Positions 22,761-32,291 of a stretch of 64,000 bases of DNA are shown in pieces. How positions within the stretch are numbered: position 1 is the first letter of the stretch; the number at the start of each line of letters is the position of its first letter. A program made the translations under genes and the position numbers. Source of the DNA: Adiantum capillus-veneris (Eukaryota; Streptophyta; Polypodiopsida; Polypodiales; Pteridaceae); the NCBI GenBank assembly GCA_014529385.2, contig CM043958.1, forward strand, positions 145,381,234 to 145,445,233, in the 5' to 3' direction. The notes under the pieces were generated by a model. It did no database searches. It was not told the DNA's origin and saw only the letters and a list, made by a program, of their open reading frames with translations.

Positions 22761-22907
22761 CCCACGCACATTTTTCTCTCTCTTTAATTTCCTACACGCA
22801 CACACACTTCTCTCTTTCCTACACACACACACACTTCTCTCTCTCTCTTTCCTACACACACACACACCGCTCTCTATCTCTCTCTTTAATTTCCTACACG
22901 CACACAC

Positions 22908-22985
<78 letters not shown>

Positions 22986-23035
22986 TACACACACACACAC
23001 ACACAATGTGGGGAGAGAGAGAGAGAGAGAGAGAG
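22697..23035. repeat. Compound (CT)n / (CA)n microsatellite
   Basis: Long (CT)n runs (22,700-22,749 and 22,913-22,981) alternate with (CA)n blocks and repeats of the phrase CTTTCCTACACACACA. A (GA)n run follows at about 23,013-23,033. Apparent reading frames here are only low complexity. Confidence 0.95.
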
Positions 23036-23154
23036 GGGTTAGGGGGGGGGAAGAGTGCCATAATACCTCGCAGCAGGTTTCGGCCAAGATCTGAGAACGC
23101 GCGCGTTGAGGGTGAAAATGGCCCCTTCGTGCGGGTTCGGTTTTTTTTCCCCCA

Positions 23155-23309
23155 AATTACTTCCATCGATACCTGCGTCGATATATGCGTCAATACCTGC
23201 GTCAATATACGCGTGGGAAAATTAGTCTTTCGAAGTACGTCGATATGAGCGTGGAAAGGCACGGGCGTCGATATATAAAGCGTCGATAACTTTGGGTTAT
23301 GTTGTAGTG
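23155..23309. repeat. CACTA right end: subterminal repeats and TIR
   Basis: Repeated ATACCTGCGTCGATATATGC, CAATATACGCGTGG, ACGTCGATATGAGCGTGGAA and GCGTCGATATATAAAGCG lead to the terminal TGTTGTAGTG. These are the same words as in the left end (14,936-15,100), in inverted arrangement. Confidence 0.85.
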
Positions 23310-23849
23310 GGGGGGGGTCCCTTCATTTTCATGGGCGCCCATAGAGTAACCCTAAAATTTCAATTTTTTTCAAAAATCTCTAAATCTCACTTTTCACTCT
23401 CCAAAAGCTCTCCTAACCAAATACATGGTCAAAAAACTAATTTCTTTGACCAAAATCTGCATTTCTCAACAATACCCTCTATTCTACCTCTTCTCTCTTC
23501 TCTTCTCCTTCTGCATCCAAGCTTTCCATAGCTGCAGCACATGAGGAAGCTTTCCATAGCTGCACCACTTGTCTTCCCCTTTCATCCACACCATCCCTTT
23601 GAACTACTTCTTCTCCCCTTGCTCCCCATTAGCCACTTCTCCCCCTCCCGCCAAACTTTCCATAATTGCATCACAAATGGAAGCTTTCCATAGTTGCACG
23701 ACCTGTCTCCCCCTTTCATCCACACCATCCATTTGAACTACTTCTTCTCCCCTTTGTTTCCCATTTAACCATTCCTTCTCATTTCATTTCTGAAACAACA
23801 GGCCTCTCTCTCTCTCTAACACTAGAACTCTTCTTCTTATGGTGCCACC
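23310..23849. other. Transposon 5' flank with short tandem duplication
   Basis: This region has the rest of the G tract, then two diverged copies (about 23,520-23,660 and 23,670-23,790) sharing GAAGCTTTCCATAG and TTTCATCCACACCATCC. It lies directly upstream of the gene at 23,850 and may hold its promoter and 5' leader. No clear TATA box was seen. Confidence 0.5.
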
Positions 23850-25046
23850 ATGTCAACCCCCTCCACTTCAAGGAAGCCAAAGGATGAGATAGAGGCGGTT
23901 TGCTTGCATAACACTAGGGATTCTGATGGGGAATGCGTGTTGTAGGTGTTTTCTAAAGGATCTTCGGTCTTTGTGCAAGCTGCAGCTATTGGGCCTCATC
24001 AAATTCGGAACCGTGGCAACCTTGACGAACATTGGAAGGTGAGACTACTTGGTTTCAAAAACCATAGAGTCAATGGCAGAGTGGCCATTGTTCAACACGT
24101 GTACTCTTGGCATTCCATGCGCTTAAGGAATGGAAGCTCAAGAGATTTCCCAATACATTGTAAGTCGTAAAACATTGCTGGTTGTGCTGATTGTAAACGC
24201 TTGTTATTTGTTTTTTATTTAATAGTTTTTGGTGTTGTCATAGATATACTCCCATCCGACCTTGTTGAGGAACAACCAATCAAGAGTCTCACAGGAACCT
24301 TCAACGCTCTTCATGCGGACATTGGTGTTATGATGCTTCCCAAATCGCCACCTTCGATTCTGTTGCAACGCAGAATCTTCTTCTACTCACACACGTATGT
24401 AGTGCCGGCCTCGAAGGATGGATATGGTAAGATCATTGTTGTTGACAAACCTTCATTATTGAGTCCAAATTGGCCACACCCCGATGCGTGGTCACTTTTC
24501 TCAGTGAAGGAGAAGATGCTTTCCAATATTTCCTCCTCATTAAAATTTGGGAAGGCTTCCATATCAGTAGGGCTTAATTGGTGCTGCCCCGTGCATGTTT
24601 TTGTACACCTATTCAAAACAATGTCATTCTATGTCACACCTACTATGTTTTGTAGCAAGAATGTCATGTATGAAGCACTAAAACTGGTACTTGGAGATAA
24701 TTGGGGAATGGTTGAGGGAGTGCACCAAGGAGATAAATACAAGTTCAAGGTGGGCGCTTCAGGTATAGGGATACGATATTTGAAAGTGCACACTACTTTG
24801 TACTTATGTTTTTGCTATGAGTGTTGGATGTGTACGAGTGAAAAGTGGATACCCTTACAATCTAGTGTTGTTAATTTTGTGACATTTGACATGCCCGTTA
24901 CTTTGTCAAATGGTGTTTCTGAGATTGTGCAAGTCAAGGAACACTGGACACTCACCAACATACATGAACACTTGATTATCTTGGGCTACGAAGAAATCAA
25001 AGATGCTTACTTTTGTCTCAATCGGCAAAAGATCAGTTTAGTTTAA
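23850..25046 (+). CDS. BAH-like protein gene, two exons
   Basis: The start at 23,850 lies in a perfect GCCACCATG context. Exon 1 (23,850-24,159) ends at GTAAGT. The acceptor TCATAG precedes exon 2 (24,244-25,046), and the frame is kept across the junction. An in-frame TAG (23,943-23,945) interrupts exon 1, so this copy may be dead, unless a further short intron exists. The part from 'FSKGSSVFVQ' through 'WKVRLLGF...VQHVYSWHSMRL' to 'ILPSDLVEEQPIKSLTGTF' follows the BAH-domain pattern (beta-strands, aromatic Y-W region, then S-D-x-x-x-x-x-P-[IV]-x-[ST]-[IL]-x-G). The 'BAH' call is by eye only. The remaining about 210 residues are unknown. BAH domains bind nucleosomes or modified histones. The gene lies inside the 17.57-kb transposon, upstream of another plus-strand gene. 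Confidence 0.5.
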
Positions 25047-25383
25047 ATGGTGTCTAGATGTGCCAATTGTTAGTCTTATTAAAAGCATTTTTGCTATTTC
25101 AGATTGGTAGGCAGATGGAGGCAGCCATGAAAGTGCAAGAGGAGTGGGGGGTTGACAGTGCACTATCTTTAAGCTGATCTGATAGATCAATGTAATCGGC
25201 TCTAATGCCATGTTGTAAAGCCTTCTAGTTAATGGAAATTCAAAACTTTTTTGTCATTGTAGTATCATCTTCGTTGATTAAGTTTTTTAGATTTTGATTG
25301 GGTGTTTGTGTGCGCACCCATGTGTGTTTGTATGTATATCAAAGAGCTTTGGGATGGTGTCTTTTTCTGCACTGGGGGGGGTG

Positions 25384-25391
25384 TATATAAA
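25384..25391 (+). promoter_or_regulatory. TATA box for gene at 25,480
   Basis: TATATAAA is followed by a short pyrimidine- and CA-rich leader and the ATG at 25,480, 96 bases after the TATA box start. That spacing is normal for a plant TATA promoter with a leader of about 60 nt. Confidence 0.6.
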
Positions 25392-25479
25392 GGGGAGGGG
25401 GCTTCTTATTTTTTTGTCAACACTTGAGAGAGACGGAAAGAAGACACACACACACACACACATACACACACACAGAGCC

Positions 25480-25833
25480 ATGGCGGCAGCACATGCTAGC
25501 GCATCCTCCTCCCATGCAACAGTAGTGTCGGAAGAGACACGCACCCCCCTTTCATGGTTTCATCTTTTCTTAGAGGACACCGAATATGTTGGACGTAGTG
25601 ATCTTCACAGATTCTTCACCCGTACAATGGACTTACAAAAAACCATGCAACTCCACCATGACACTTTTCATGAAATCATAGAGTATATGCATGCGCATAT
25701 ACTCAAGTATGCTGTGAACTTTGAAGACAATGCCATGTTGTGGTGGTTGCCATGTGGTCTGCTTTGCTACATCCACAAGGGTGACACAGCATTTTCAAAG
25801 AGACTAGCTCGCTTTGAAGCAATTGCAAAATAG
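25480..25833 (+). CDS. Unknown transposon-borne gene, first exon
   Basis: ATG at 25,480 lies in a favourable GAGCCATGGCGGC context behind a TATA box. The 117-residue frame begins with an Ala/Ser-rich stretch. It continues with 'TPLSWFHLFLEDTEYVGRSDLHRFF' and a probable helical part ('LHHDTFHEIIEYMHAHILKYAVNF'), then a hydrophobic 'MLWWLPCGLLCYIHKGD'. It stops at TAG 25,831. Open frames further on (25,905-26,195, 26,433-26,666 and 26,724-27,233) on the same strand probably belong to the same transcription unit, through introns or frame breaks. I do not recognise the family. It is one of four candidate genes of the large TIR element. Confidence 0.5.
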   Translation: MAAAHASASSSHATVVSEETRTPLSWFHLFLEDTEYVGRSDLHRFFTRTMDLQKTMQLHHDTFHEIIEYMHAHILKYAVNFEDNAMLWWLPCGLLCYIHKGDTAFSKRLARFEAIAK

Positions 25834-25904
25834 GCAAACCACTTCCGTCAAGTGACAAAGGAAGTTGCAGACTCCTTCAAGAAGCCAAAATTGGGCAATC
25901 TTTT

Positions 25905-27233
25905 TTGTCTAATATTGCCACTCTCTTCTTCCTCATCTATGAGGAGCCCTCCTTGGAGGAGATGGAGATCCCGCATTTGGCAGTGGGTGGGGTGCTGGCG
26001 AATCGTAAAGATCCCAAGGCCGTGCCTATAGATGTCCAAAGTGAGCGAAGACTGCATGCTGCCGAATATCCCCATGGCTTGGAAGAAGTAGTTGCAGCGA
26101 GAGAGCAGATTGCAGGCACCTCCGAGGTGCCCAACCCCGAGTGTCGTGACCCTGCTGCAATTCTCAAAGTGGAGATTAGCCTCTCAGCAGCATAATTATA
26201 GAAGATGAGGAGTATTTATTCTTACATGATGCCGAATATCCCCATGGCTTGGAAGAAGTAGTTGCAGCGAGAGAGCAGATTGCAGGCACCTCCGAGGTGC
26301 CCAACCCCGAGTGTCGTGACCCTGCTGCAATTCTCAAAGTGGAGATTAGCCTCTCAGCAGCATAATTATAGAAGATGAGGAGTATTTATTCTTACATGAT
26401 CTTGAAAAGGCTTTTGGTGTCCGACTAGATGAGTGAGGCTTAGCCTCATATGCACCAAGATGGAGTTCCCCCTTGATCCTACTCCAGAAGCTCTAGATGA
26501 CAAGCTGCTTCCATTGGGGAACTCTGTTGCTGACATAATTACACTCGTGACAGCGAGTATTCTCGCTACAGAGCAGAGCAAAGTCACGGACAAGGAGTTC
26601 ATTGCCACACAAGCCAAAGTTGTTGTCAAACCAACTCCTATCCGCCCCGATTCTCCTGGTTCGTAGAGCCCCCACAAGGTTGATGAGAGAAAAGCCTTTA
26701 TCAACCTTGAAGCCACACCAACAATGGATGATGAGGATAAGACACAAGAGGTAATACTAAGCATCTTCTACGTTGATAATTCAACATTTCTTCTTTGCTT
26801 TTGGTTAATTACAATTTTGCACGATGTTTTGGACATGGACCTTTGGGCTAGCTGGAAGGGGGGAGAGCGGACGGTGTTTGGGCCTCAAGCAGCCCTAGCA
26901 CACTACATCGACAAACTACCAATGCAAGATGTGTGCATCATACACAAGGATTTCTCCCCGAATGGCCATTTTGTTTTGTGGGTGCTTAAGGCCGCAAGTA
27001 AACTCCTATGTTTAGTCACCATCCCTCAAACAGCCCATGTAATTATTCTTGTGAAAAAATCACTTGCAATTGCCACTTTTGGCATTGGCTTCCGTGGCAA
27101 GGTCATGACACGCATAGCTCTTTGTCAAGCCCTGGGGGTTGACAGTGCCCAAGCTATAGCTCCTTCTATACTTACATCCATTCTACCCAAAGCTATAGAA
27201 CGTTGTAGAGAGGTTGCAAAGCGCCTCCTGTGA
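25905..27233 (+). CDS. Unknown transposon-borne gene, downstream parts
   Basis: Three plus-strand frames follow the first exon at 25,480. The first (25,905-26,195, starting 'MSNIATLFFLIYEEPSLEE') ends inside a perfect 170-bp tandem duplication. The second (26,433-26,666) reads 'MEFPLDPTPEALDDKLLPLGN'. The third (26,724-27,233) has 169 codons with 'GGERTVFGPQAALAHYIDKL', 'DVCIIHKDFSPNGHFVLWVLKAA' and a C-terminal 'KAIERCREVAKRLL'. Exact splice joins are not clear, and no known domain was recognised. The third could alternatively be a separate gene. Confidence 0.4.
26061..26400. repeat. Perfect 170-bp tandem duplication
   Basis: Bases 26,061-26,230 and 26,231-26,400 are identical over all 17 ten-base blocks. 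The unit contains the end of a coding frame ('ILKVEISLSAA' then a stop) and is in direct contact with its copy. Either it is very recent or it is an assembly artefact. Confidence 0.95.
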
Positions 27234-27879
27234 AAAGATTATTAAGCCAAATGTACAAGCTTTAAATGAAAATTACCTCTCTTCTCCATGATCTTTGCAA
27301 AGTTCAATTTACTGTTTTGCTCATGTTCAGTGACAAGGCAAACTGTTTGAAAGTTAATTTTGTACATTGAAAAAAATTTGTCCAAAAAATTGCATATAAT
27401 AGCTTTTTTGGTACTAGTTGTGCCCTGAAAGTGACATTTCATGCAATTTTCAATGTGTCCACAAGGCAGCTAGATTTGGCCCTGCAAGACTGTTGTCTGG
27501 CCAATTCTCATTGTCTTGTGGGTAGCACAAATTTGTCAAGCTTTGCAAGTTTTTGGCAAATACAAAGCAAAAAATTTACCTAATGGACAATTTCAAGCCA
27601 AACAAAAAAATTATTTAGCTTTGGTTGCCAGTTGATTAGCCTTTTGTACAGCTGATTAGCATCTCACCTTCAACCATTTAACAAAATAAATGTAGACATA
27701 TAGACATTAAAATTGGACATTAAGGTAACATAGAGAGACAAAAAGAGACGGATTATATTTGTCGCAAAGTGAAAATACATTGAGTTCTCAAGAAAACTTG
27801 AATCCAGTATAAGGGTTCCAAAGTAAATTGATTCCAATACAAAAGTTAGTCACAAAAAAAGGTTTTGACATCAGAGGTA
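27234..27879. other. Convergent intergenic gap, no gene seen
   Basis: This gap lies between the plus-strand gene ending at 27,233 and the minus-strand H3-like gene ending at 27,880. It is AT-rich without a long frame. It should contain both 3' ends. Confidence 0.5.
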
Positions 27880-28571
27880 TCAGTCCTGCCTTAGGCGACA
27901 TGCAAGTTGCATGTCCTTGGCCATGATTGTTACACGCTTGGCATGGACAACACATAAGAATGTGTCTTCAAATAGAGTGACCAAATAAGCCTCTGCAGCC
28001 TCCTGAATTGATTCGAGGGCAATTGCAGACATTTGAAGCTTTGTGTTGTAGCTTTGTAGCACTTCTTTACATGTCCATGCAAAAGGTGCTTTCCTAATAA
28101 GCAGGTCTGATGTCTTCTGGTAATGTCAGCGTTGTGGGGGCCTCGAGCTCCTTGTGGCTTTGCTCTTTGCGGCTCCCTGTAGAATTTTGACTTTCAACGA
28201 CGCTTGGGAGGTGGCTGGGGGGCATCTTCGTCTGGATCATAATCCTAATCTTCACTGCTACGCTCATTATTGCTGGGTTGATCACAAGGCATGGCACCCA
28301 TTCCTCTGGGCAGTGACTTGCCGGCCACAGTGGGGCGACCTGGGCTAGATGGCATCGGGCCCATTTAGCCTAGAAATGTCTTCCCGCCCACCCTATGATT
28401 CACTGAGATGTCCTCCCCTTCCCACAGCGGACGTTCATTGAACGTTTCCGTCTGTGTTCGATCTGGGTCAGCTAGCTCTTCAGATTGTCGATTTGCACGC
28501 ATCTTCTGCTTTCTGCACGCCTCAATGGTCTTGGGATTCTTCTTTACAGTTTGGTTTTTCCTAGCCATCAT
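27880..28571 (-). CDS. Divergent histone H3-like gene in transposon
   Basis: The start ATGATGGCTAGG at 28,571 is preceded by a TATA box. The N-tail starts 'MARKNQTVKKN' and continues '..RKQKMRANRQS', which parallels the H3 tail beginning MARTKQT. The position of K4 is N, K9 is kept and S10 is N. The C-terminal exon (from about 28,190 to the TGA at 27,880) holds the alpha-N to alpha-3 fold: 'HYQKTSDLLIRKAPF', 'SIQEAAEAYLVTLFEDTF', 'LCVVHAKRVTIMAKDMQLA'. The Cys and His of the H3 dimer region are present. Loop 1 has the canonical length, unlike typical CENH3. An in-frame TGA (28,126-28,128), where H3 has Arg before HYQK or RYQK, and several frame changes between tail and fold suggest an intron (about 28,365-28,200) plus possible decay. 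The fold identity is clear by eye, and activity is uncertain. The gene converges with the plus-strand gene and lies downstream of the minus-strand transposase-like gene. Confidence 0.72.
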
Positions 28572-28659
28572 GAAAGTGCGTTTGGGGGCCTTCGTAGAGC
28601 TTGTGGTGTTTGGTGATGGAAGGAGTGTTTTGTGTTTGAGAATGGGGTGATTCTACCTC

Positions 28660-28668
28660 TTTATATAG
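28660..28668 (-). promoter_or_regulatory. TATA box for H3-like gene
   Basis: The minus strand reads CTATATAAA, about 90 nt before the ATG at 28,571. The leader between them is A/C-rich and free of upstream ATG codons. Confidence 0.6.
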
Positions 28669-28887
28669 GGTGGCCATATAAGGGCGGGTTCACAGGTGGA
28701 AATAAGCCGCTAAAAGCACGAGAAAATAATCTTTTGAATTTTAAAACCACATGAAATTGGAGAACTATTCAAACACATAGAGCGAAACGTACGCTTCTAA
28801 AATTGCATAAACAATCAAACAATGCAAACGCTTGATCCAAAAAAAAAGAGCATCCAAATGTAGTAGATTTTCCATTTTCTTGAGATC

Positions 28888-31735
28888 CTAAATACAACTA
28901 ATACCACCTGACCCAAACTTTTTCAACCCTGGTCCTTGATGCTCGCCACACTGTGCTGGACCTTGTGAGGATCTCCAGCATTCTGAGGAACGAACATGGG
29001 CCAGTCGACGGGTTTCTTTTGCCAAGTGCAATGACCTTGCACGTTCAATCGACACTTTGCATCTAAAGGTGGTGCAATAAAACCAGTTGAACATTTTTTG
29101 AAGATAGCATGAGTGCACTAAACCTCCTCCATGTCTTGTATTCTTGAAGTAGACACCCCTGGCATGATAGTGTGACTTCTCCATACCTTGCGTGCTCCAA
29201 AGATCCAATGAACCATACATGTTCATAAAGTATGCACCATGGGCATAGAGGATGTACTGCCCAAAAAGCCACAACACATCGATGATCAAAACTAAAGCAT
29301 AGTACAGACCAAGTCGGAATAGCAAGCACTCACCATATAGTGTGTAATGTTCGATTCACTCCATGCAATGACGACTACCTTTGTGAACTCCACCACCAAA
29401 TTTTGGGATTCTTGTCGTTGCTCACTAGTTGTGCTTGCAAGTCATAGTATCTTCATCATCTTGTCAAATACCGCCCAAACATGTTGTCGGCTACGCACAA
29501 CACTTGCATTGCTATCATTGTCCGTTGTATACTTGCAGAGATCCTTCCACAATTCCCATCCACCTTCAGATGTTGATGTTCCGACAGCAGCACCCCTTTC
29601 CTTGGACCGAACCCTCTTCAAAAAACGCATTGCCTTTAGTCCACTCATGGACACTGGTTGGGCCACTTCCTGAGTGCTTGCATTGTTCTTTTGTGCAACA
29701 ATGGAGGTGTTGGTCCAATGACAACCTATTGAATTTAAGACCCCTTCCACTTTTGAGATAGCACCAAACCACCTCTCCGCAGGCTTCATTCTAAAGGCAT
29801 AATCAATATGAAGTTTTACTAAACGATCAAAGATGCACATAAAAGCATGAAGTGTGCAAAAATGCACACTTTTGAGAGGGAAGTTAATTATAGGGTTCCA
29901 TTCACTATCTGTTGCGGCACGATCAGGCTCCTCTAGCATAGGACATTGTAGAAATGAATGCTCCCACACACGTGTAATTTGTGAATTGTCATCTTCCTAT
30001 GTTTCGTCGACCATTGCAATCTTGCGTGCATTCCCCTTATAGCCCTTAATGGAAAATGGAGAAGGATACAGAGCTCTTGCCCCTTGTTTGCGCCCTAGAA
30101 TACACTTGATTGTTTTCAAATCGCCACCTAAGTGCCAGTCAACTTCAAACTCCCCTATGCCATCTACTTGGAGTTTTTCCCCAGCTAGTTGTGCCTTAAT
30201 GACATCTGTTATCCACGGAATGCCTTCAAAAATCCGAGGAAGCACTCCATGGGTCTCCTTAATAACCTCAATAGCACCAAGCCACCAAATTTCTTTCTCT
30301 AGATGGTGCACAATCCTCGTTCATAGTTGTACGTTTTGCATGAAATAATGCCTTGTTCATGAGAGTAATACTTATCCTTTCTAATCTTCGTTTCTTCACA
30401 ATCTGACACTCGTCTAGCTTGAGCACACACCAACTTTGAGACTAGCACTGAAAATGTCCAAAATAACATAAGGAAAACCATAATTGAAAAAAAAACACTG
30501 CATTACTGTAGCCTCACCATTAGGTGGTACACCATAAAAATGTATCATTGCCATTTGAAGCCTTCTCAAATCAGCAAAAATATTATTTGACATTAAGTAA
30601 GGAAATCCCTTGTCCATTCTGTCGGCACCTACGCTTGCATTGGTATGTTTCTTTACTCCTTTACACTGCTTGGTAAAGACAGATAAAGGCATTATCTCCT
30701 CTATGTGCAAATAGACTCCTATTTAAAAGTACACGTCTTCGTTCGAGGCCTTCTTAGCAAGATTGACCTTATGTGGTATAGCAAAAACATTCTCAATGAT
30801 TCCTCTTTCCCTTAAAGCATACCCATATAAGGCAATGTATCCCTTAGTACTAATTCCAACTTTATCACAATCATTATGTACATCAACATCGCTCACAAGA
30901 TTTGAAAACTTTTGCAACACCTCCTTTGTGACAGCATTGTTTAAATGTTCTGCATTTGGTGCTCGTAAAAAGGCTATGACATCCAATTTCTTGAGGCACA
31001 AACTTAACAAATGGATGCAATCCTCCTAGCTATGGCCACCACACAACTCTTGGATAAAATTCCTACAAGTATGAACAAAAACATTATTACAAAATTCCTA
31101 CTAGAATGGACAAAAACATTACCACAGAAACGCGGATTGGAGCATAGCAAAATGTACCTTGTAGTTGTAACCCTTCTTTTTCTAGCACCACCTTCGGGGG
31201 CTAAAGTCTCTATGGCACTAAAGCTCCTCTTACGTTCCCTTGCACCTAAGGGCGTCTTTTTAAGATGCAGGATCTTATCTTCAAGCTTCACAATCTTAGC
31301 ATCCTTCTCTTCCACCTGTAGCTTAAGAGTTTCCACTTCCTCCTCCACGTGAAAGATCCTTTCGTGCAATCCACTAGTGGTATGGGAAAGAAGTTGACAT
31401 TGATGCAAAGACCATTGTGCACTATCAACTCCAATTGTCGACAATCGCTTGCAGTATCCAAGAAGACCTTGCTCCCCTCTACCTACATATTGTAAGAATG
31501 AAGCAAGGCTATTGAATGTTGGGTACACATTGATGGCTGGATCATTAGGGTAGAGGCAACCATGCACCCAAAGGTCCACATTGGTGTGACCTGCAGCACA
31601 GCGTTGTTGTGCAGTTTGCAAGTAATGATGCTTTGAGGGTGCGAAGTCCTTTGGCAAGCAAACATGTAGAGAAATCGTTTTTGAACTTGACAATCTTGTT
31701 GTGGATGGGAGGTTTGTAATGTTGCCTAGCTCCAT
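28888..31735 (-). CDS. Putative transposase of the large TIR element
   Basis: This is a multi-exon gene on the minus strand. Exon 1 starts at ATG 31,735 and runs to a donor-like AAG|GTAC near 31,158. It has a coiled coil ('HVEEEVETLKLQVEEKDAKIVKLEDKILHLKK') and a basic nuclear-signal-like 'GARKRR'. Later pieces are at 30,723-31,010, 30,414-30,710, 29,997-30,311, 29,442-29,969 and 28,888-29,325. They include 'FEVDWHLGGDLKTIKCILG', 'NFPLKSVHFCTLHAFMCIFDRL' and 'YGSLDLWSTQGMEKSHYHARGVYF'. This order (GGD block, D/T-x-H block, Q-G-x-E-K block) resembles long uncharacterised transposase-like proteins that I recall from other eukaryotes. The carboxylates would be the catalytic candidates. Introns are inferred from frame changes, so exon limits are approximate. 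No family name is assigned. Confidence 0.5.
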
Positions 31736-31928
31736 GGCAAGGAGAATAAAGCAGGAGAGGAGTGAGAGAGGGAAGGAGGTAGAGTGTGTGCTGAAAAGTA
31801 GGAGAGAGAAGAGACAAAGAGGAGTGAGAGAGAGAGGAGTGATTTTGGAGGGAAATTAAAAAAAGTGGGAAGTTTCATATTTTGCAGGTCTAGCTGTGAG
31901 ATTTTGAGAAGGAAAATTGATTTTTTAG

Positions 31929-31940
31929 TATATATATAGG
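31929..31940 (-). promoter_or_regulatory. TATA box for transposase-like gene
   Basis: The minus strand reads CCTATATATATA, about 200 nt before the ATG at 31,735. The leader between is pyrimidine-rich (CTCTCT and CACTCC) on the sense strand, typical for plant leaders. Confidence 0.5.
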
Positions 31941-31944
31941 TTGG

Positions 31945-32259
31945 GAAGAAGTTTTGAGTAAAAGTGAGGTTTTTTTGAATTTTTTTGAAAAAAAAGTGTT
32001 TTTTTGGGTTGAGGCTATGGACGTCCTTGATGATCTGACAAAAGAAAGGGGGGGAGGGTAGTTATTGTCATAAGGACCACCACTCTTTTGAGTAGAGAGA
32101 TAATGTACCTATCCTCCCTCCTTAGACTCTATTTCAACCTACAAAAATCCTATGACAGCCTTTAAAAAAAATCCTATGAGAATACCCTCATTCAATGGCC
32201 TATCTCCTAAACCACACACATTTTTAGCCTTAATTCCTTAAAATTAGGGATCCTTACAA
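31945..32259. other. Right arm of the large transposon, non-coding
   Basis: This arm lies between the promoter of the transposase-like gene and the right inverted repeat. It is AT-rich, with several poly-A and poly-T runs and a G-rich patch (about 32,047-32,058). No gene was seen. Confidence 0.6.
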
Positions 32260-32291
32260 GGCCCTTTTGGGGTTCATATTTTTCCTAATGC
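32260..32291. repeat. Right terminal inverted repeat
   Basis: The reverse complement begins GCATTAGGAAAAATATGAAC and matches the left end at 14,724-14,752 with no mismatch over 29 bases. CTTTGTATA (32,292-32,300), the right copy of the target site, follows it directly. Confidence 0.85.

Larger units (their letters stand above)
14936..23309. mobile_element. CACTA (En/Spm) transposon, 8.37 kb
   Basis: The left end begins CACTACAACA and the right end finishes TGTTGTAGTG, its inverted partner. The flanks are GGG on both sides. Subterminal repeats of the CGTCGATAT / GCGTGGAAAGG type occur in both ends, as expected for TNPA-like binding sites. Inside, on the minus strand, are a TNP2-type transposase (about 17.3-20.2 kb) and a Transposase_24-like frame (about 16.1-16.8 kb). 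A 173-bp satellite and a LINE 3' tail occupy the right side. Both reading frames are damaged, so the copy is probably not autonomous. Confidence 0.92.
14722..32291. mobile_element. Large composite TIR DNA transposon (17.57 kb)
   Basis: The ends are inverted: positions 14,724-14,752 and 32,260-32,288 form a perfect 29-bp inverted pair starting TTAGGAAAAATATG and ending AAAAGGGCC. An imperfect 8/9-bp target duplication flanks it. The host gypsy M is interrupted at 14,721 and continues at 32,292, and a related copy (63,596-64,000) crosses the site without insertion. A CACTA element of 8,374 bp is nested inside, so the original element was about 9.2 kb. It carries four candidate genes: two on plus (23,850-25,046 and 25,480-27,233) and two on minus (27,880-28,571 and 28,888-31,735). 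I do not recognise the superfamily with certainty. Confidence 0.82.

Noticed and set aside
22687-23094. Long Ser/Leu and Arg/Glu frames across microsatellites (also at 3.6-4.0, 8.1-8.3, 41.2-41.5 and 46.97-47.28 kb)
   Set aside because: They are translations of (CT)n/(GA)n tracts, open in several frames on both strands at once.
27880-28571. Calling the H3-like gene CENH3
   Set aside because: CENH3 proteins usually have a longer loop 1 and a different C-terminus. Here loop 1 aligns with canonical H3 without extra residues, so only a general H3-like call is justified.
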